Shown here piece by piece: positions 9,117-18,202 of a DNA stretch of 60,416 bases. Both the position numbers and the translations under genes were made by a program. Under the pieces are notes generated by a model that saw only the letters and a program-made list of their open reading frames with translations, was not told the DNA's origin and made no database searches. The stretch covers positions 3,884,211 through 3,944,626 of the forward strand of contig NZ_LT630337.1 in assembly GCF_900117315.1 (NCBI RefSeq), written 5' to 3'. Source of the DNA: Bacillus massilinigeriensis. Lineage in GTDB: Bacteria > Bacillota > Bacilli > Bacillales > Cytobacillaceae. Numbering within the stretch: the first letter of the stretch is position 1; the number at the start of each line of letters is the position of its first letter.

Positions 9117-9146
9117 TTACATACTATACCCCTGTAATGTATGTAA
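9117..9146. promoter_or_regulatory. Inverted repeat and promoter of the MFS gene
   Basis: TTACATAC (9117-9124) and GTATGTAA (9139-9146) form an 8-bp inverted repeat with 14 bases between. On the minus strand it reads TTTACATACATT then ACAGGGGTATAGTATG, closely parallel to the csoR promoter/operator. It lies 47 bp before the MFS start. Confidence 0.5.
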
Positions 9147-9467
9147 AGGAAATGTTTTATATTTTATTCCAACTTAAATTTAGATAAAGTTCTCCCCTGA
9201 ACACAAGCATACATAATCTCTTTCAACCTCTAAATTATTGCAGTTCTCCTTCTGAACGCCAGATGCTGCATTAGGCTCCATTTATTGCATAAATATAATA
9301 ATAATGATGCATGGACTGCTACTCTAGTACTAGAAAAAGGTATGTCTCATTAGTCAGATTTTCATTGAGAAACGCCTAGGTTTCAGTTGTAAAATAGAGT
9401 GTATCAGTACCAAGTAGTTATTTATAAGATAGGTAAGAGTTTGAAGTTATCGCTCTCCTACCGATTC

Positions 9468-9569
9468 TTAGATCTCACTTAATGTAACGACTGTCTTATC
9501 AAAAGCTACATCCAGTTTTCCTTAAGATAAGTGAATCTACACTTCAAATGAAATGAATCCTTCTAACTG
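9468..9569 (-). pseudogene. copZ remnant
   Basis: Minus-strand translation gives QLEGFISFEV, stop, IHLS, stop, then GKLDVAFDKTVVTLSEI and TAA. The intact CopZ of this window reads KLNGVSEVKVHLSEGKVDVAFDST in the same region, so this is a decayed duplicate that has lost its N-terminus and CxxC motif. The rest of 9071-9594 contains no gene I can recognise. Confidence 0.75.
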
Positions 9570-9594
9570 AGAACCGTCGCTCCTGGGTCTTGCT

Positions 9595-10578
9595 TTATTC
9601 AGTTCCAATGTAGTCCTCAATAAAATCATTAATTTGTTTACTCATATCCTGAGATTTTGTCCAGTGTAAATAATGATGTCCATCCAAGATGATGAGTTCG
9701 CTAGAATCTTGATTACGTAATTGGTCTTGATAAAATGTGACATTTGATTTTCCTTCTTCATTTACCTTGTCTTCCTTTGTCGTGAACATCATAATAGGTA
9801 TGTTTGGAGGAAATGACATATCCTTTGTCTTCTTGATATTATTGCTTAATTCTTGTGCTTCTTCTATAACATTAGAATTGTATGCCTTCCAAGCAGAAAG
9901 CTTCTCAGTCATCTGTAAATTTTCTTCAGAATAAGTCCCTTCATCTGCGATTGGAAGAAAATTATCAGGAATGACATTTACCGCAACTCTTGCGATTCCC
10001 ATTGGGGCGACAAGTTTCAAAAATCCTGGTAAACTTGGTGCAGCTTCTTGAAAGTATTCTGTTGCCATCGGTAAAGTGCTATCAATTCCAATAATAGCTT
10101 CTACCTCATCAGGGTATTTATTTACGTAATACATGCTATAAATTCCCGAAACGGAGTGAGGCATTAAGATATAAGGCCCATTGATATTGCTTTCCTTAAG
10201 AGCTGCTCTGATTTCCTCCGTAATGTTCTCAACTGTTCGTTCCTTCTTTGTTACGTCGCTCCAGCCATAACCAAAGGGCTCTATGACTACAACTTTATTA
10301 TTTTTTGCCATTTCATTCATCAACGGTTCGAAATCTAGCGCAGGAGCTGTCGTACCTAATCCACTTAATAGGACAACGGTATGTTCACCCTCCCCCTCTG
10401 TATACACGTGCATTTTCTTCCCATCAACCTCAACTAACTGCCCAATTGCAGAGTACTTCTTTTGCTCAAATTTAGTCATCACCTGATGGTATACAATCCA
10501 TAGTAGAAAGATAGATAATAAGATTAAAAATACATTTCTAACAATTCTCCAAAATTTATGCTTTTTTTTCCCTTTCAT
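9595..10578 (-). CDS. Membrane-anchored alpha/beta hydrolase
   Basis: A 327-aa protein with an N-terminal transmembrane helix (about residues 12-30, VFLILLSIFLLWIVYHQV), then an alpha/beta hydrolase domain. The oxyanion region is LLSGLGTTAPALDF. The nucleophile elbow is PHSVSG (Ser after His, where GHSxG is usual). A C-terminal catalytic His is in LDGHHYLHW. It is likely an extracytoplasmic esterase or peptidase-type enzyme. The substrate is unknown. It stands alone on the minus strand. Confidence 0.75.
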   Translation of the reverse strand: MKGKKKHKFWRIVRNVFLILLSIFLLWIVYHQVMTKFEQKKYSAIGQLVEVDGKKMHVYTEGEGEHTVVLLSGLGTTAPALDFEPLMNEMAKNNKVVVIEPFGYGWSDVTKKERTVENITEEIRAALKESNINGPYILMPHSVSGIYSMYYVNKYPDEVEAIIGIDSTLPMATEYFQEAAPSLPGFLKLVAPMGIARVAVNVIPDNFLPIADEGTYSEENLQMTEKLSAWKAYNSNVIEEAQELSNNIKKTKDMSFPPNIPIMMFTTKEDKVNEEGKSNVTFYQDQLRNQDSSELIILDGHHYLHWTKSQDMSKQINDFIEDYIGTE

Positions 10579-10657
10579 TATTTCACTTCTCTCTTATTAA
10601 TTTTGTGCTATAGGATGGTTCTTTAGGCGATATGTCAGATTTATATCATAAAAGCAA

Positions 10658-11242
10658 TTAATTTATCACTTTTGAAGTAGAATACGTTTTTATTGAAAGT
10701 GGCTCAAACTGGTAAAGTTCTCTTAATAAAGCTTCTGGCTTGTTTTCTATAATCGCGAAAGACCTGAATCTTTCATGTAAAAACTTTTGTTCAATCATAT
10801 GGTCAAGCAAATCAAGTAATGGATTAAAATAATCTTTGACGTTAAGAAGTCCACAAGGCTTTTGATGCAATCCAATTTGCGCCCATGTGAAAATTTCAAA
10901 AAATTCCTCCATTGTTCCAGGACCGCCTGGTAAAACAATAAAGCCATCAGCTAACTCTGACATTCGCGCCTTTCTTTCATGCATAGTCTCGACGACATAT
11001 AATTTGGATAACAGTTTATGCGAGATTTCCCTCTCTTCTAACAACTTAGGAATTACCCCGATGACCTCTCCACCATTATGTAAAACCGAATCAGCTAATG
11101 TTCCCATCATTCCTACACTAGCCCCTCCATAAACCAATGTGATTCCCCTTACTGCTAGTTCTTTTCCAAGTTCTGCTGCTACTTCTTTATATTCTTTTTG
11201 TGCCCCATCACTCGACCCACAAAAAACAGCTACTCTCTTCAT
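10658..11242 (-). CDS. LOG-family Rossmann-fold protein (YvdD-like)
   Basis: A 194-aa protein of the TIGR00730/LOG family. It has an N-terminal VFCGSSDGAQKEY nucleotide-binding loop, GGASVGMMGTLAD, and the signature PGGPGTMEEFFEIFTW. Characterised members are cytokinin riboside 5'-monophosphate phosphoribohydrolases that cleave ribose 5-phosphate from modified AMP. The role in Bacillus is unclear and may be nucleotide salvage or detoxification. Length is normal for the family. Confidence 0.88.
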   Translation of the reverse strand: MKRVAVFCGSSDGAQKEYKEVAAELGKELAVRGITLVYGGASVGMMGTLADSVLHNGGEVIGVIPKLLEEREISHKLLSKLYVVETMHERKARMSELADGFIVLPGGPGTMEEFFEIFTWAQIGLHQKPCGLLNVKDYFNPLLDLLDHMIEQKFLHERFRSFAIIENKPEALLRELYQFEPLSIKTYSTSKVIN

Positions 11243-11310
11243 AATTTATTCTCCCTTCAAATATCCTTTAGATGTACAAATGGACTCACCATTAATGGTT
11301 GTATTAAAAC

Positions 11311-11655
11311 TTAAAACCTACCAAGATGTGTATCTTTAAATCCAGTGCTGTATTTTAATCCATAGCCTAAGGAGCGGTCCATTCCAATATGAGCACTCCA
11401 AATCAAGCCAACCAATAAGAGGATATCAACTTTCATTAAAATTGACACTCCTATTAAAAGTAGAGGAATCGTATAAGTATGAAAAATGTTATAAATATAT
11501 GCACCCATTTTATTATTAACTGCATATCCTACCATTCCTACATCAGGCGCAAGTAAAAAGATAATAAATACTATCCAACTAAATTCATTTACATAATAAA
11601 ATCCAATGGCAAGTAAAAATACAATGAACCCTTCTAAACGCATTATTTTACTCAT
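11311..11655 (-). CDS. DUF4260 family membrane protein
   Basis: A 114-aa protein with four predicted hydrophobic segments. The motifs LAPDVGMVGYAVN and HIGMDRSLGYGLKY are typical of DUF4260, and it has a C-terminal TGFKDTHLG. Function unknown. It is preceded by one of the three conserved TetR-type promoter-operators (11753-11805), so it probably belongs to that regulon. Confidence 0.8.
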   Translation of the reverse strand: MSKIMRLEGFIVFLLAIGFYYVNEFSWIVFIIFLLAPDVGMVGYAVNNKMGAYIYNIFHTYTIPLLLIGVSILMKVDILLLVGLIWSAHIGMDRSLGYGLKYSTGFKDTHLGRF

Positions 11656-11752
11656 TCTACTAACCTCCTATAAACTCCATATTTATTCGACTTATAAAAA
11701 GGGCAAAAATTACTTAGACAAAAAAACTCCTTTATATTATAATCGTCTTAAC

Positions 11753-11768
11753 ACTAACGAACGTTAGT
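11753..11768. promoter_or_regulatory. TetR-type operator palindrome, copy 2
   Basis: ACTAACGAACGTTAGT, arms perfect apart from the central two bases. It lies 9 bp downstream of the -10 of the promoter at 11778-11805 on the minus strand, a position expected to block initiation. Confidence 0.75.
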
Positions 11769-11777
11769 ACATTGAAT

Positions 11778-11805
11778 ATTATAATACTTCTTTTTTAAAT
11801 TGCAA
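11778..11805 (-). promoter_or_regulatory. Promoter of the DUF4260 gene
   Basis: Minus strand: TTGCAA (-35, 11800-11805), 16-base spacer, TATAAT (-10, 11778-11783). The same -35/16/-10/operator layout occurs at 16362-16389 and 22082-22109. Confidence 0.7.
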
Positions 11806-11866
11806 CAAAAAAATACCAATTACTAGCAAGAAAGTTTAAAAATTGAGGATAGGGAAGGAGCATTAT

Positions 11867-12628
11867 ATGATGGATGAGAAAAAGAATATAACTATTGCAT
11901 TAGCTCAAATTTCGGTAATGGACGGAGACCTCGAATACAACTTAAAGAAGCATTGTGCTGTCATTGAAGCTACAGGAAAACATCACAGTAATTATGTCAT
12001 TTTTCCAGAACTATCTTTAACGGGGTACGAATTAGAGCGTTCAGATCAACTTGCATTCTCTTATGAAGATGAGAGATTAATTCAAATTCGAAGCTGCTGT
12101 ATTACCAATAATATAAATGCTGTGGTTGGAGTTCCCGTTAGGTTTGGAAAAGATATAATGATTTGCAGTTTAATATTCTTTAAAGACGGTACTTTTGAAC
12201 TTTATACCAAACATTTTTTATATCCTGGCGAGGAACAATATTTTATTCCGGGGAATTTGGATCCTAAAATAATAGAAAAGAATGAAATATTTTCCTTTGC
12301 AATTTGCGCGGATACAAACAACCCTATACACAGAAGCAATGCTTACAGCACTAACACCTCGGTTTATATCACAAGCGCATTGTTGTCAGACAATGGTTAT
12401 TCAAACGATACTAAGGTACTTCAGCACACGGCAAAAAAGTATAATATGACAGTCTTTATGGCAAATTATTGTGGTGAAACTGGCGGATATAAAGCTGCTG
12501 GGGGAAGCTGTGCATGGAATTCAAGTGGAGAACTAATTGGTAAAATGGACTCTTACACGGAAGGAATATTACTTATAGAATGTACAGATACCCGTGAATG
12601 GTCATTGGATAAGATAATTGCTTTTTAG
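11867..12628 (+). CDS. Carbon-nitrogen hydrolase (nitrilase superfamily)
   Basis: A 254-aa protein with the Glu-Lys-Cys triad of the nitrilase superfamily: Glu in FPELSLTGYE, Lys in YTKHFLYPGEE and Cys in FAICADTNNP. These enzymes hydrolyse amides or nitriles. The substrate here is unknown. The start at 11867 is chosen because GGAAGGAG lies 6 bases before it; an upstream in-frame ATG at 11843 lacks such a site. It is the first plus-strand gene here. Its 5' region shares the interval with the divergent DUF4260 promoter. Confidence 0.85.
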   Translation: MMDEKKNITIALAQISVMDGDLEYNLKKHCAVIEATGKHHSNYVIFPELSLTGYELERSDQLAFSYEDERLIQIRSCCITNNINAVVGVPVRFGKDIMICSLIFFKDGTFELYTKHFLYPGEEQYFIPGNLDPKIIEKNEIFSFAICADTNNPIHRSNAYSTNTSVYITSALLSDNGYSNDTKVLQHTAKKYNMTVFMANYCGETGGYKAAGGSCAWNSSGELIGKMDSYTEGILLIECTDTREWSLDKIIAF

Positions 12629-12643
12629 AATAATGGAAAGGAA

Positions 12644-12718
12644 GAGAGTAAAAATGCTATATACGAAATTGACAAGTTGCCTCCATTATCAGTTGATGAT
12701 CTCTATCGACAAATGTAA
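12644..12718 (+). pseudogene. 3' remnant of an E1-alpha (pdhA-like) gene
   Basis: In-frame translation SKNAIYEIDKLPP then LSVDDLYRQM and TAA. The intact E1-alpha gene in this window ends [22 protein letters not shown], so this is the tail of a second copy. It lies 1.4 kb upstream of the intact gene, with the PaaX-like gene between, as expected after a duplication and deletion. Confidence 0.8.
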
Positions 12719-12764
12719 GAGAACCTTACCAATTAAACATTCCCGTATTTAGCCTTCTGCTCTT

Positions 12765-12890
12765 TAGAAACAAAACGCTTAAGGCGCTTTCTCAGCCCCG
12801 GCAAGCAAATCTTCTGTGTCAATAAAAGTCGTGTTTTGACTTCTTGACACTCATTTCTACCTCGAAGGGCTAGGTGCTGAAGCTAGACCT
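12765..12890. repeat. Bacillaceae-type intergenic hairpin repeat
   Basis: The block contains GCTTAAGGCGCTTTCTCAGC, CCCCGGCAAGCAAATC and, after about 75 bases, AGGGCTAGGTGCTGAAGC. Blocks of this layout (AGCGCCT..CAGCCCCGACAAGC ... GGGCTAGGCGCTGAAGCTAGAC) are dispersed in many Bacillus-type genomes. The two ends can pair (AGCGCC with GGTGCT). This is family recognition from memory. Copy number in this genome cannot be seen. It occupies most of the gap 12719-13062. Confidence 0.5.
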
Positions 12891-12949
12891 AAATACACCT
12901 CATTTAGAAATATCCACAGCAAAAAAGTTAATCATTGTACGCTAAACAA

Positions 12950-12978
12950 CAAAAAAACGCTAATCCTTTGGATTAACG
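12950..12978 (-). terminator. Terminator of the PaaX-like gene
   Basis: On the minus strand CGTTAATCC, loop AAA, GGATTAGCG is followed by TTTTTTT. It lies 85 bp after the stop of the PaaX-like gene. Confidence 0.75.
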
Positions 12979-13062
12979 CACCCTATACGTAAAGTACAAT
13001 ATTCACACTCTTACTTTTGCTACCTTATTTTATTATAACAGTTCAGTAAGAAAGCACTGATC

Positions 13063-13893
13063 CTATAGATCCTTCTCTACAAAAATGTAATAGATAGACT
13101 CTTTAGGAATAATATTTGCTATCAACTTATATAACCTATTTAATTCTGATAATACCTTTGTACCTCCCCAGCTCCCCGGTAAAAATTCTGGTGGTAACAT
13201 GGGATCAATATCCAACAGTTCATTTATTAATTTACATATCTCTAAATAATAGCTAAATGCTATTAAATCATCCGGATGTTGATTATTTAGTAGCTTATTA
13301 ATATCTGATTTACGTTCCATCTCAAACCGTTCAAATTTTTCTTTATATATATTATTCAGTTCTTCAATCTTCCATATTTCTAATGCTTTATTTGCTCCTT
13401 TCTCACCATCTTTGGAAATCTTATTTAATAGGAATTCATTACTTGCAAGAATCGTTACATAATCCTCAATTTCAAGTGTGTCGATAATATTAATTACATC
13501 TTTTGTTATATCCCAAGGGTAAACATACACACTTTTATTTAATTGCCCAAATCCAAATTGAATCAGTTTTCTCCTAAATATATCTCTTTTTTTCCTTAAC
13601 ATTTCTGGTATTTCAATTAAAATGATGTACCATTTCCCATCCCAATGCTTGCTGTATAAATCCCTTTTAAAATATAAAGAACTGAGGACTTCTTTTCCTA
13701 ATGGAGTAATTCGATAAATGGCACGATTTAATGAATCAATATATTTTTCCTTTTTTAATTTAGTTAATAAATTTCTAATTATTTGTGGGGTATAGCCCAT
13801 AGCTTCATATGTTTTGATTAGCTTTTTACCTTCAATTTCTCCCACTTTAGAGAGTAAATATAGCAATTGCTTTTCAAGTGTCAAAAAACTCAC
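13063..13893 (-). CDS. PaaX-family transcriptional regulator
   Basis: A 276-aa protein with an N-terminal winged helix (residues 1-70), a central PaaX segment (KHWDGKWYIILIEIPE, then FGFGQLNKSVYVYPW) and a C-terminal part with the DPMLPPEFLPGSWGG pattern of PaaX. PaaX-type repressors bind acyl-CoA or aromatic-derived ligands. The gene is divergent from the orphan E1-alpha gene (158 bp apart) and a small palindrome overlaps that gene's -35. I infer that it represses it. Confidence 0.75.
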   Translation of the reverse strand: MSFLTLEKQLLYLLSKVGEIEGKKLIKTYEAMGYTPQIIRNLLTKLKKEKYIDSLNRAIYRITPLGKEVLSSLYFKRDLYSKHWDGKWYIILIEIPEMLRKKRDIFRRKLIQFGFGQLNKSVYVYPWDITKDVINIIDTLEIEDYVTILASNEFLLNKISKDGEKGANKALEIWKIEELNNIYKEKFERFEMERKSDINKLLNNQHPDDLIAFSYYLEICKLINELLDIDPMLPPEFLPGSWGGTKVLSELNRLYKLIANIIPKESIYYIFVEKDL

Positions 13894-13964
13894 CTCAATA
13901 TTAATGATATAGAATGTCCATAGATTTTCAACTAATATTTTTAGTAATCGATCTATACATTCAT

Positions 13965-14001
13965 AACTAATATTGACAGTATTAGCCAGAATATTTATAA
14001 T
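13965..14001 (+). promoter_or_regulatory. Consensus sigma-A promoter with overlapping palindrome
   Basis: TTGACA (13973-13978), 17-base spacer, TATAAT (13996-14001): a perfect consensus promoter for the E1-alpha gene. CTAATA (about 13967-13972) and TATTAG (about 13980-13985) flank the -35 as a dyad, a likely repressor site for the divergent PaaX-like protein. Confidence 0.75.
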
Positions 14002-14036
14002 GTAAATATATACGCTCGTATAAAATATACTTATAA

Positions 14037-15086
<1,050 letters not shown>

Positions 15087-15216
15087 ATTTATAAAGTCAC
15101 CATAGGTATATTTTGCACAAATTTTAAGGCACTTTTCGTAATCCTTGTTGCTTTTAGATAAAAATTAACTAGGTCTTGTATAGAATGGTATAACCTATAA
15201 AGAGGTAATAGTAGAT

Positions 15217-15441
15217 ATGGAATTTTTTCTGGTATTATTAATATGTCCTATCATTGTTCTTGTAGCATCAATTATCGGTTTCATTTTGGTTAGAAGATGG
15301 TTTGTAATGCCACTATTAACATTAGTTGTGTTCACCATCTTAACTTTCTCTGTTTTCAATGAATCTTTCTTTATTTGGGTTGTAGTTTATACAATAATTT
15401 CGTTCATTGTCAGTTTAATTATGAGATTTATTAAGAAGTAA
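15217..15441 (+). CDS. DUF2651-like small membrane protein
   Basis: A 74-aa protein made of two or three hydrophobic helices with a short basic tail (RFIKK). It resembles the YbeF/DUF2651 group of Bacillus. An AGAGGT ribosome binding site precedes the ATG and a good terminator follows 28 bp after the stop, which supports a real gene. Function unknown. Confidence 0.65.
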   Translation: MEFFLVLLICPIIVLVASIIGFILVRRWFVMPLLTLVVFTILTFSVFNESFFIWVVVYTIISFIVSLIMRFIKK

Positions 15442-15468
15442 CTTAGTTCTTCTTATTAGGAAAAAGAT

Positions 15469-15493
15469 ACCGTCAATAGACGGTCCTTTTTTT
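15469..15493 (+). terminator. Terminator of the DUF2651-like gene
   Basis: ACCGTC, loop AATA, GACGGT followed by CCTTTTTTT. The remaining interval to 15811 has no convincing gene. A minus-strand stretch at about 15500-15620 (RVPVLDIFLKRVEQML) could be a gene relic but is not identifiable. Confidence 0.8.
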
Positions 15494-15811
15494 GCAATAC
15501 CCAAAGCATTGACAGTTGTATGATTCAATTTTTGACACGCTGAAAGCATCTGCTCTACTCGTTTTAAAAAAATATCTAAAACGGGAACACGCAGATACTT
15601 GTTTATACGCTCTTATTCCTGGTGCAGGGAAAAAGTAACCTTGGTAAGAAGATGGAAAATTCATACGATCGATATAGTCAATGCAACATTTGATTTGGCT
15701 GTAGGACATTGGAACTAACCTGCTTCTTTTTTTGCATAGTCCTATACCATTTCTATTAATAGACAGGTTATGCCCTCTACTTTATGAAGACACTACCAAA
15801 ATAAGTTTGCT

Positions 15812-16279
15812 TCAGTTTGGTACATCTAGTTTAAAAACAAGTTCTCCATACATATTTGCTTTTTTCTGACTTGTAAATCCTATCTTTTCATATAAATGTA
15901 TTGCATGATTATTCTCTTTCTCTACAGTTAATGAGATGCTTTTACATGCGGGATGTGTCTTTTTTATGAAGTCTACTATAATATGTAAAGAATCTTTTCC
16001 ATAACCTTTTCCTTGGAACTTCTTATCAATTTGAAATCCACCGATCCAGTAATTATGCTCACTACCTGGTGTATAAGAAATGTAGAAAGCACCAATGATT
16101 GAATCGTTACAATAAAGAGCGTAAGGATCTAGCGCTTCATCCCAAGGCTTAAGATATGCAAAAGCAAGAGATTCTGCCACAGTGGGAACAAATGTACTTT
16201 GGTTTTCATGAACAGATATTTTGAATGCTTCTTCCCAATTCTCTTTTGTAATTTCTCTAACTAAAATGTTTCGTGTCAT
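15812..16279 (-). CDS. GNAT acetyltransferase (polyamine acetyltransferase-like)
   Basis: A 155-aa GNAT protein. Core beta4 and acetyl-CoA loop: WIGGFQIDKKFQGKGYGKDS. C-terminal part: LTVEKENNHAIHLYEKIGF. The pattern is closest to the BltD/diamine N-acetyltransferase branch, but the substrate is not proven. It has the conserved TetR-type promoter-operator directly upstream (16336-16389), so expression is probably induced with the DUF4260 and pentapeptide genes. Confidence 0.8.
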   Translation of the reverse strand: MTRNILVREITKENWEEAFKISVHENQSTFVPTVAESLAFAYLKPWDEALDPYALYCNDSIIGAFYISYTPGSEHNYWIGGFQIDKKFQGKGYGKDSLHIIVDFIKKTHPACKSISLTVEKENNHAIHLYEKIGFTSQKKANMYGELVFKLDVPN

Positions 16280-16335
16280 AATATCCCTCTTTTTTTCTAA
16301 TTCTCCTTAAGATACATCATATTCGCACTATAATA

Positions 16336-16351
16336 ACTAACGTTTGTTAGC
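16336..16351. promoter_or_regulatory. TetR-type operator palindrome, copy 3
   Basis: ACTAACGTTTGTTAGC, two mismatches from a perfect palindrome, placed 10 bp downstream of the -10 of the acetyltransferase promoter. Confidence 0.7.
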
Positions 16352-16361
16352 ACATAATACT

Positions 16362-16389
16362 ATTATATCCCTTCTTCCAAGAAATGCAA
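16362..16389 (-). promoter_or_regulatory. Promoter of the acetyltransferase gene
   Basis: Minus strand: TTGCAT (16384-16389), 16 bases, TATAAT (16362-16367), then the operator. The spacing is identical to the promoters at 11778 and 22082. Confidence 0.7.
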
Positions 16390-16395
16390 TAAAAT

Positions 16396-17397
16396 TCACC
16401 TGCTTTGTTGTATAATTTTATCTATTAATCTATCCTTGTTGTCGATTAGCCAAGCTTCACTTGCAAGTATCCAATCTATGATTCCAATTATCCAATTTTC
16501 ACTATCAAGCCCTTTTACATACCTTGCCGTAAAGTAAACGAACATGGCAGCACGACGAAGTCTTATCAAAAAAGGAATATACAATAATTCATTTTCGGTT
16601 AAGGGGGTAACACTAACATATCCTTTTGTCAGCATGCCTATGTTGGTTAGACTTTGGTCCATTTCCCATAATGCTGTTGGTCCTCCGCCTAGCGCAATTG
16701 CCAAATCCATAGGACGTACATCATAACAACAAAATTCAAAGTCGATGATTCCAGTTATCTTTCCTTTGATAGACAATATATTGCCCGAAGTATAATCACC
16801 ATGAATATACTGTTTTCCAAGCAGATGATAATAACTATTATCAATCTCCTTATCAAGTTGTTGAAAGATCTTATGTAGTTCGTGTTTTTTTGCAATAGAA
16901 GTTGGTAAATGATCAACAATTTTATCAATACCTTTAATTAAAGGATGAAATTGACGAAATTGATCATAGGCAGGATTTCTTCCCAAATCTTTATATACAT
17001 CTTCACTTAGTCTACTTAGTGCTTTATTTAACTCTCCTAATGCCTTTCCAGCTTCATAAGCTTGTTTAGCATCGCTTAAATCTGGATTAATCCCTTTTAA
17101 CAAAGGCATTAAAATAGAAATGGTTCCATTTTCAGATGACTGATATAAATAATCACCAGTATGGTTCATTATAAAAGTGGGTACTTCAAAGGAAAGCTGA
17201 CAATTACTTAGGTACTCCAGTATCAAATACTCACGTCTAACCTTGGTTATATCACTTTCACTCTCATAAATTCTTAAAATATACGAATTATCCTCTGTAA
17301 TTATAGAGTATGTTTTATTCATAAAGCCTTGATTAATTTCCCTAATCTCTATAATCCTACCAATATCCCATGTATTGCAAATCAATTTTAAGTCCAT
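16396..17397 (-). CDS. Phosphotransferase of the APH/choline kinase superfamily
   Basis: A 333-aa kinase-like protein. Nucleotide lobe: NQGFMNKTYSI and YILRIYE. Catalytic loop: YIHGDYTSGNIL, with the H-G-D..N pattern. Metal-binding Asp: ITGIIDFEFCCYD. This fold phosphorylates aminoglycosides, homoserine, choline or other small molecules. The divergence does not allow a substrate to be named. It ends right at the promoter of the neighbouring acetyltransferase gene, so the two are transcribed separately. Confidence 0.75.
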   Translation of the reverse strand: MDLKLICNTWDIGRIIEIREINQGFMNKTYSIITEDNSYILRIYESESDITKVRREYLILEYLSNCQLSFEVPTFIMNHTGDYLYQSSENGTISILMPLLKGINPDLSDAKQAYEAGKALGELNKALSRLSEDVYKDLGRNPAYDQFRQFHPLIKGIDKIVDHLPTSIAKKHELHKIFQQLDKEIDNSYYHLLGKQYIHGDYTSGNILSIKGKITGIIDFEFCCYDVRPMDLAIALGGGPTALWEMDQSLTNIGMLTKGYVSVTPLTENELLYIPFLIRLRRAAMFVYFTARYVKGLDSENWIIGIIDWILASEAWLIDNKDRLIDKIIQQSR

Positions 17398-17574
17398 ATT
17401 AACTACTCCTAACGAATTAACGTAAACTATTTACCGAAACATTTTCTAATTAAACGTATAACTGTTTTTTTACTTAGATAGTTTTAACGAATAACCTTGT
17501 GAGCATAAAAATTAGAACTATAATAATTGAAATATTCTATGTGAAAAAGAGACCATCCAAGACGGTCTCCACTA

Positions 17575-18045
17575 CTAGTTAAGATTTAAACAATAAAGTG
17601 GCTCGGTTTCTTCCCCAAATTCTACGACACGGCCAGTGTCTTTGAAACCCAGACTCATATATAAGTTTTTTGCTCTGTCATTAGTTGGAACAAAACTTGT
17701 ATAGATTTCTCCACAAGAGAGCTTTCTCATTTCCTTGATTATTTCCAGCATGGCTAATCTTCCATAACCTTTTCCCTGGTATTTATAGTCGATCATTAAC
17801 CTTGTAATAAAATACACATGTAAAATGGGAGAAAGTCCATACATCGCAAAACCTATCATCTCATTCTCATTATTGTAGATTGCTTTCGTAACCCATTCAG
17901 GTTCAACCTTTGATTGTGCAATGGAAAAGACATTTGAAGCAACATTTTCCTCAAAAAGAGGGTAACCTGTAGACTCCTGCGATTTTAACATTATACATTG
18001 AAAAAAGTTATTGCTATCTATATCTCGTAAAGTTATACCATTCAT
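17575..18045 (-). CDS. GNAT acetyltransferase (BltD/PaiA-like)
   Basis: A 156-aa GNAT with EMIGFAMYGLSPILHVYFI, then RLMIDYKYQGKGYGRLAML (acetyl-CoA loop Q-x-x-G-x-G) and the tail YTSFVPTNDRAKNLYMSLGF. FAMYGL..RLMID..YQGKGYG is the pattern of Bacillus spermine/spermidine N-acetyltransferases, so polyamine acetylation is the best guess. A RBS-like AGGAGAA precedes the ATG. It is monocistronic. Confidence 0.75.
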   Translation of the reverse strand: MNGITLRDIDSNNFFQCIMLKSQESTGYPLFEENVASNVFSIAQSKVEPEWVTKAIYNNENEMIGFAMYGLSPILHVYFITRLMIDYKYQGKGYGRLAMLEIIKEMRKLSCGEIYTSFVPTNDRAKNLYMSLGFKDTGRVVEFGEETEPLYCLNLN

Positions 18046-18202
18046 ATTCTTTTCTCCTAAAATTGAAATCTAAGACACTTCGGTACACATTCTGACTGAA
18101 AATGATACTATGCTAGTAGAAAGAAAAGTAAACTTTTAGTTAGTCTCCCCTATATATGTTCTGTTTGTTTTATCAAGTTAAAATGTTGCTTATGTTGTAC
18201 TA

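Noticed and set aside
15473-15709. 78-aa minus-strand ORF after the DUF2651-like gene
   Set aside because: It runs into the terminator of the neighbouring gene and has no family match. Another phase has a short protein-like stretch, so it is at best a relic.
17398-17430. Fifth TetR-type operator (TAACGAATTAACG) upstream of the phosphotransferase gene
   Set aside because: Only half-site similarity and no conserved promoter spacing.
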